From the NCBI GenBank assembly GCA_017416055.1, contig JAFQDI010000098.1, positions 1-7,169 of the forward strand: DNA of 7,169 nucleotides, in the 5' to 3' direction. Under the pieces are notes generated by a model. The model was not told the DNA's origin, ran no database searches, and worked only from the letters and a program-made list of their open reading frames with translations. The stretch is from Lachnospiraceae bacterium. GTDB taxonomy: Bacteria > Bacillota_A > Clostridia > Lachnospirales > Lachnospiraceae. A program made the position numbers and the translations under genes. This document shows, piece by piece, positions 5,550 through 7,169 of this stretch; the first letter of the stretch is position 1, and each line of letters starts with the position of its first letter.

Positions 5550-7169
5550 TCATTGTCTCGCCTTCGCCTCGTCCTTTATCCGACGAAGCCGTTTCATCAC
5601 ATCGTTCTCTCCACGCCCAAAATAATCATGGAGTAGTTTAAACTCCCGATAAAGCTTCTCATACGCCGCAACATTCTCCGGAATCGGCCGGTAAACCACA
5701 TCCTCAACGTGGCCCATCCGCTCCGCAGCCGTTTCAACCGAGTCATAACCTCCGGCCGCAGTGCCTGCCGCCACTGCGCTCCAGATCGCTGCTCCCAGCG
5801 CCGGGGACTGATCCGACGTTCCAATCATGATCTCACGATTGCATACATCCGCATAGATCTGCATCATCATCGGATTCTTCTTTGTAATCCCTCCGCACGC
5901 GCGAATCTCCCTGATCGAAACTCCATGTTCTTCATAATTGTCCAAAATAACCCGCATTCCGTAAGCGGTAGATTCAATCAATGCCCGATACATTTCCTCA
6001 GGTTTCGTCTGAAGCGTCATTCCCAGAATAAGGCCGGTCAACTCTGAGTCAGACAGGCAGGAACGATTGCCGTTCCACCAGTCCAATGCAACCAAACCGC
6101 TCTCACCCACATTAAGCTTCGACGCTTTCTCCGTCAGGAATTGATGAATATTCATCTCCCGTTTCCGCGCTTCCTGCTGATAATTTTCCGGCACACAGTT
6201 TTTCACAAACCAGTCGAACATATCGCCAACGCAGGTCTGCCCCGCCTCGTATCCGAACAGGCCGGGCAGCATTCCGTCCTCGACCAGGCCAAAAATACCG
6301 GGAACACACTCTTTCTTCGCAGAATTGGTCATCACACAAGAGGAGGTCCCGACTACTATCATCGCTTTGTCCGGTCCACTGATCCCCAGTGCCGGAACAG
6401 CCACATGACCGTCCACAACCGCTGCCGTTACCACGATTCCCTCACAAAGTCCGAGCCGCTTTGCCATCTCTTCGGTCAAATACCCTGCCTTCTCACCCAG
6501 TCCTACCAGCTTTCCTTTTAACTTTTCTTCCGTAAGACGCGCAAACTCCGGATGTAATTGTCCCAAGTAATCGGGCGAAAGAGGACCTTCCTGTTTTCTC
6601 CAAAGTTCCTTATACCCGGCAATCGACGTGCTGCGAACATTTTCCCCGGTCAGCACCCGCACAATCCAGTCTCCCGCCTCCATAAAGCAATCCGCAGCGC
6701 GATAGACCTCCGGCGCTTTTTCCAGTGTCTCCAACAATTTGGGGATCCCCCATTCCGCGTTGACTACACCGCCATACTCTGCCAAAAAGTCCTCCTCGTT
6801 CTCGCGGGCGAGTTCCGTCATCCGCTTGGCTTGCTCCCTGGCTCCGTGGTGTTTCCAAAGCTTCACCCACGCGTGCGGTTCAGAGGCAAATCGCGGTTCA
6901 AAACAAAGCGGTTTTCCATCTGCATCCACCGGCAACACAGTGCTTGCGGTGAAATCCACACCGATACCGATCACATCCACCGGTAAAATACCGGATGCAC
7001 TCATAATTTGCAAGACGCACTCATCAAGGACATCCAGAAAATCCTGTGGATGCTCCAGTGCCCAGTCCGCCGGCAGCCTCGTGCCGTCCGGCAGTTCAGT
7101 CTCCATCACACCGTGAGGATATGCTTTCGTGTGCTGTGCTACCACATCACCGTTTTCCACGTCCACCAG
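5550..7169 (-). CDS. araB: Ribulokinase, 5' end beyond the window
   Basis: An FGGY-family carbohydrate kinase that phosphorylates L-ribulose to L-ribulose 5-phosphate with ATP, the second step of L-arabinose catabolism. The frame stays open to the right edge; 539 residues are visible, and against the usual 555-566 about 16-25 N-terminal residues are missing, including the first phosphate-binding loop. The GTG at 7164-7166 is an internal Val codon, not the start. Counting from that Val, visible marks are the sugar-site segment VDFTAST (70-76), AEWGIPKLLE (137-146), VVDGH (250-254) with the expected catalytic Asp252, the second phosphate loop GTSSC (273-277), and the adenosine motif CGGITKKNP (424-432) then MQIYADV. 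These resemble ribulokinase more than xylulokinase or glycerol kinase. No araA or araD is in view; the promoter lies outside. It probably leads the operon into trkA. Confidence 0.92.
   Translation of the reverse strand: MVDVENGDVVAQHTKAYPHGVMETELPDGTRLPADWALEHPQDFLDVLDECVLQIMSASGILPVDVIGIGVDFTASTVLPVDADGKPLCFEPRFASEPHAWVKLWKHHGAREQAKRMTELARENEEDFLAEYGGVVNAEWGIPKLLETLEKAPEVYRAADCFMEAGDWIVRVLTGENVRSTSIAGYKELWRKQEGPLSPDYLGQLHPEFARLTEEKLKGKLVGLGEKAGYLTEEMAKRLGLCEGIVVTAAVVDGHVAVPALGISGPDKAMIVVGTSSCVMTNSAKKECVPGIFGLVEDGMLPGLFGYEAGQTCVGDMFDWFVKNCVPENYQQEARKREMNIHQFLTEKASKLNVGESGLVALDWWNGNRSCLSDSELTGLILGMTLQTKPEEMYRALIESTAYGMRVILDNYEEHGVSIREIRACGGITKKNPMMMQIYADVCNREIMIGTSDQSPALGAAIWSAVAAGTAAGGYDSVETAAERMGHVEDVVYRPIPENVAAYEKLYREFKLLHDYFGRGENDVMKRLRRIKDEAKARQ

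Noticed and set aside
7164..7166. GTG as the start codon of the ribulokinase
   Set aside because: The frame continues to the window edge with a Leu codon, and the FGGY family needs an N-terminal phosphate-binding loop upstream of this point, so the gene is cut by the window.

Overview
The window reads as ordinary chromosomal DNA from a low-to-medium GC Gram-positive anaerobe. A member of the Clostridia, perhaps Lachnospiraceae, fits best. This is inferred from strong GGAGG-type ribosome binding sites, a class B sortase, a two-RCK TrkA with TrkH, and a Bacillus/Clostridium-like ribulokinase. No rRNA, tRNA, CRISPR array, insertion sequence or phage gene is visible.

All six protein genes lie on the minus strand, so transcription runs from the right edge to the left. 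The first five form a tight series: araB (ribulokinase, 5' end beyond the right edge), 24 nt, trkA, 10 nt, trkH, 1 nt, sfsA, 33 nt, srtB. No hairpin terminator fits in these gaps. The trkH ribosome binding site overlaps the trkA stop codon, and the sfsA site lies inside the end of trkH, so at least the middle of the series is probably one translationally coupled transcript. TrkA and TrkH together make a potassium uptake system (gating subunit plus membrane pore). The genes around them (pentulose kinase, SfsA nuclease-fold protein, cell-surface transpeptidase) have no obvious pathway in common.

About 365 nt of non-coding DNA separates srtB from the last gene, a cytosolic cyclophilin-type peptidyl-prolyl isomerase. 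The isomerase has its own good sigma-A-type promoter (673-701) and a probable intrinsic terminator (49-86). The same intergenic region holds a likely plus-strand small RNA of about 125 nt (about 831-957). It has a TATACT -10 box, a perfect 8-bp hairpin, a C-rich single-stranded stretch that resembles an anti-Shine-Dalgarno sequence, and a terminator whose pairing and U-tract favour the plus strand. This is the best candidate for something undescribed here.

At the left edge, two copies of a 21-bp repeat with a 31-bp period each contain a perfect DnaA box (TTATCCACA). They may be the edge of a larger DnaA-binding cluster or a dispersed repeat family. Otherwise the window looks like housekeeping and accessory metabolism, with no clear new multi-gene system.
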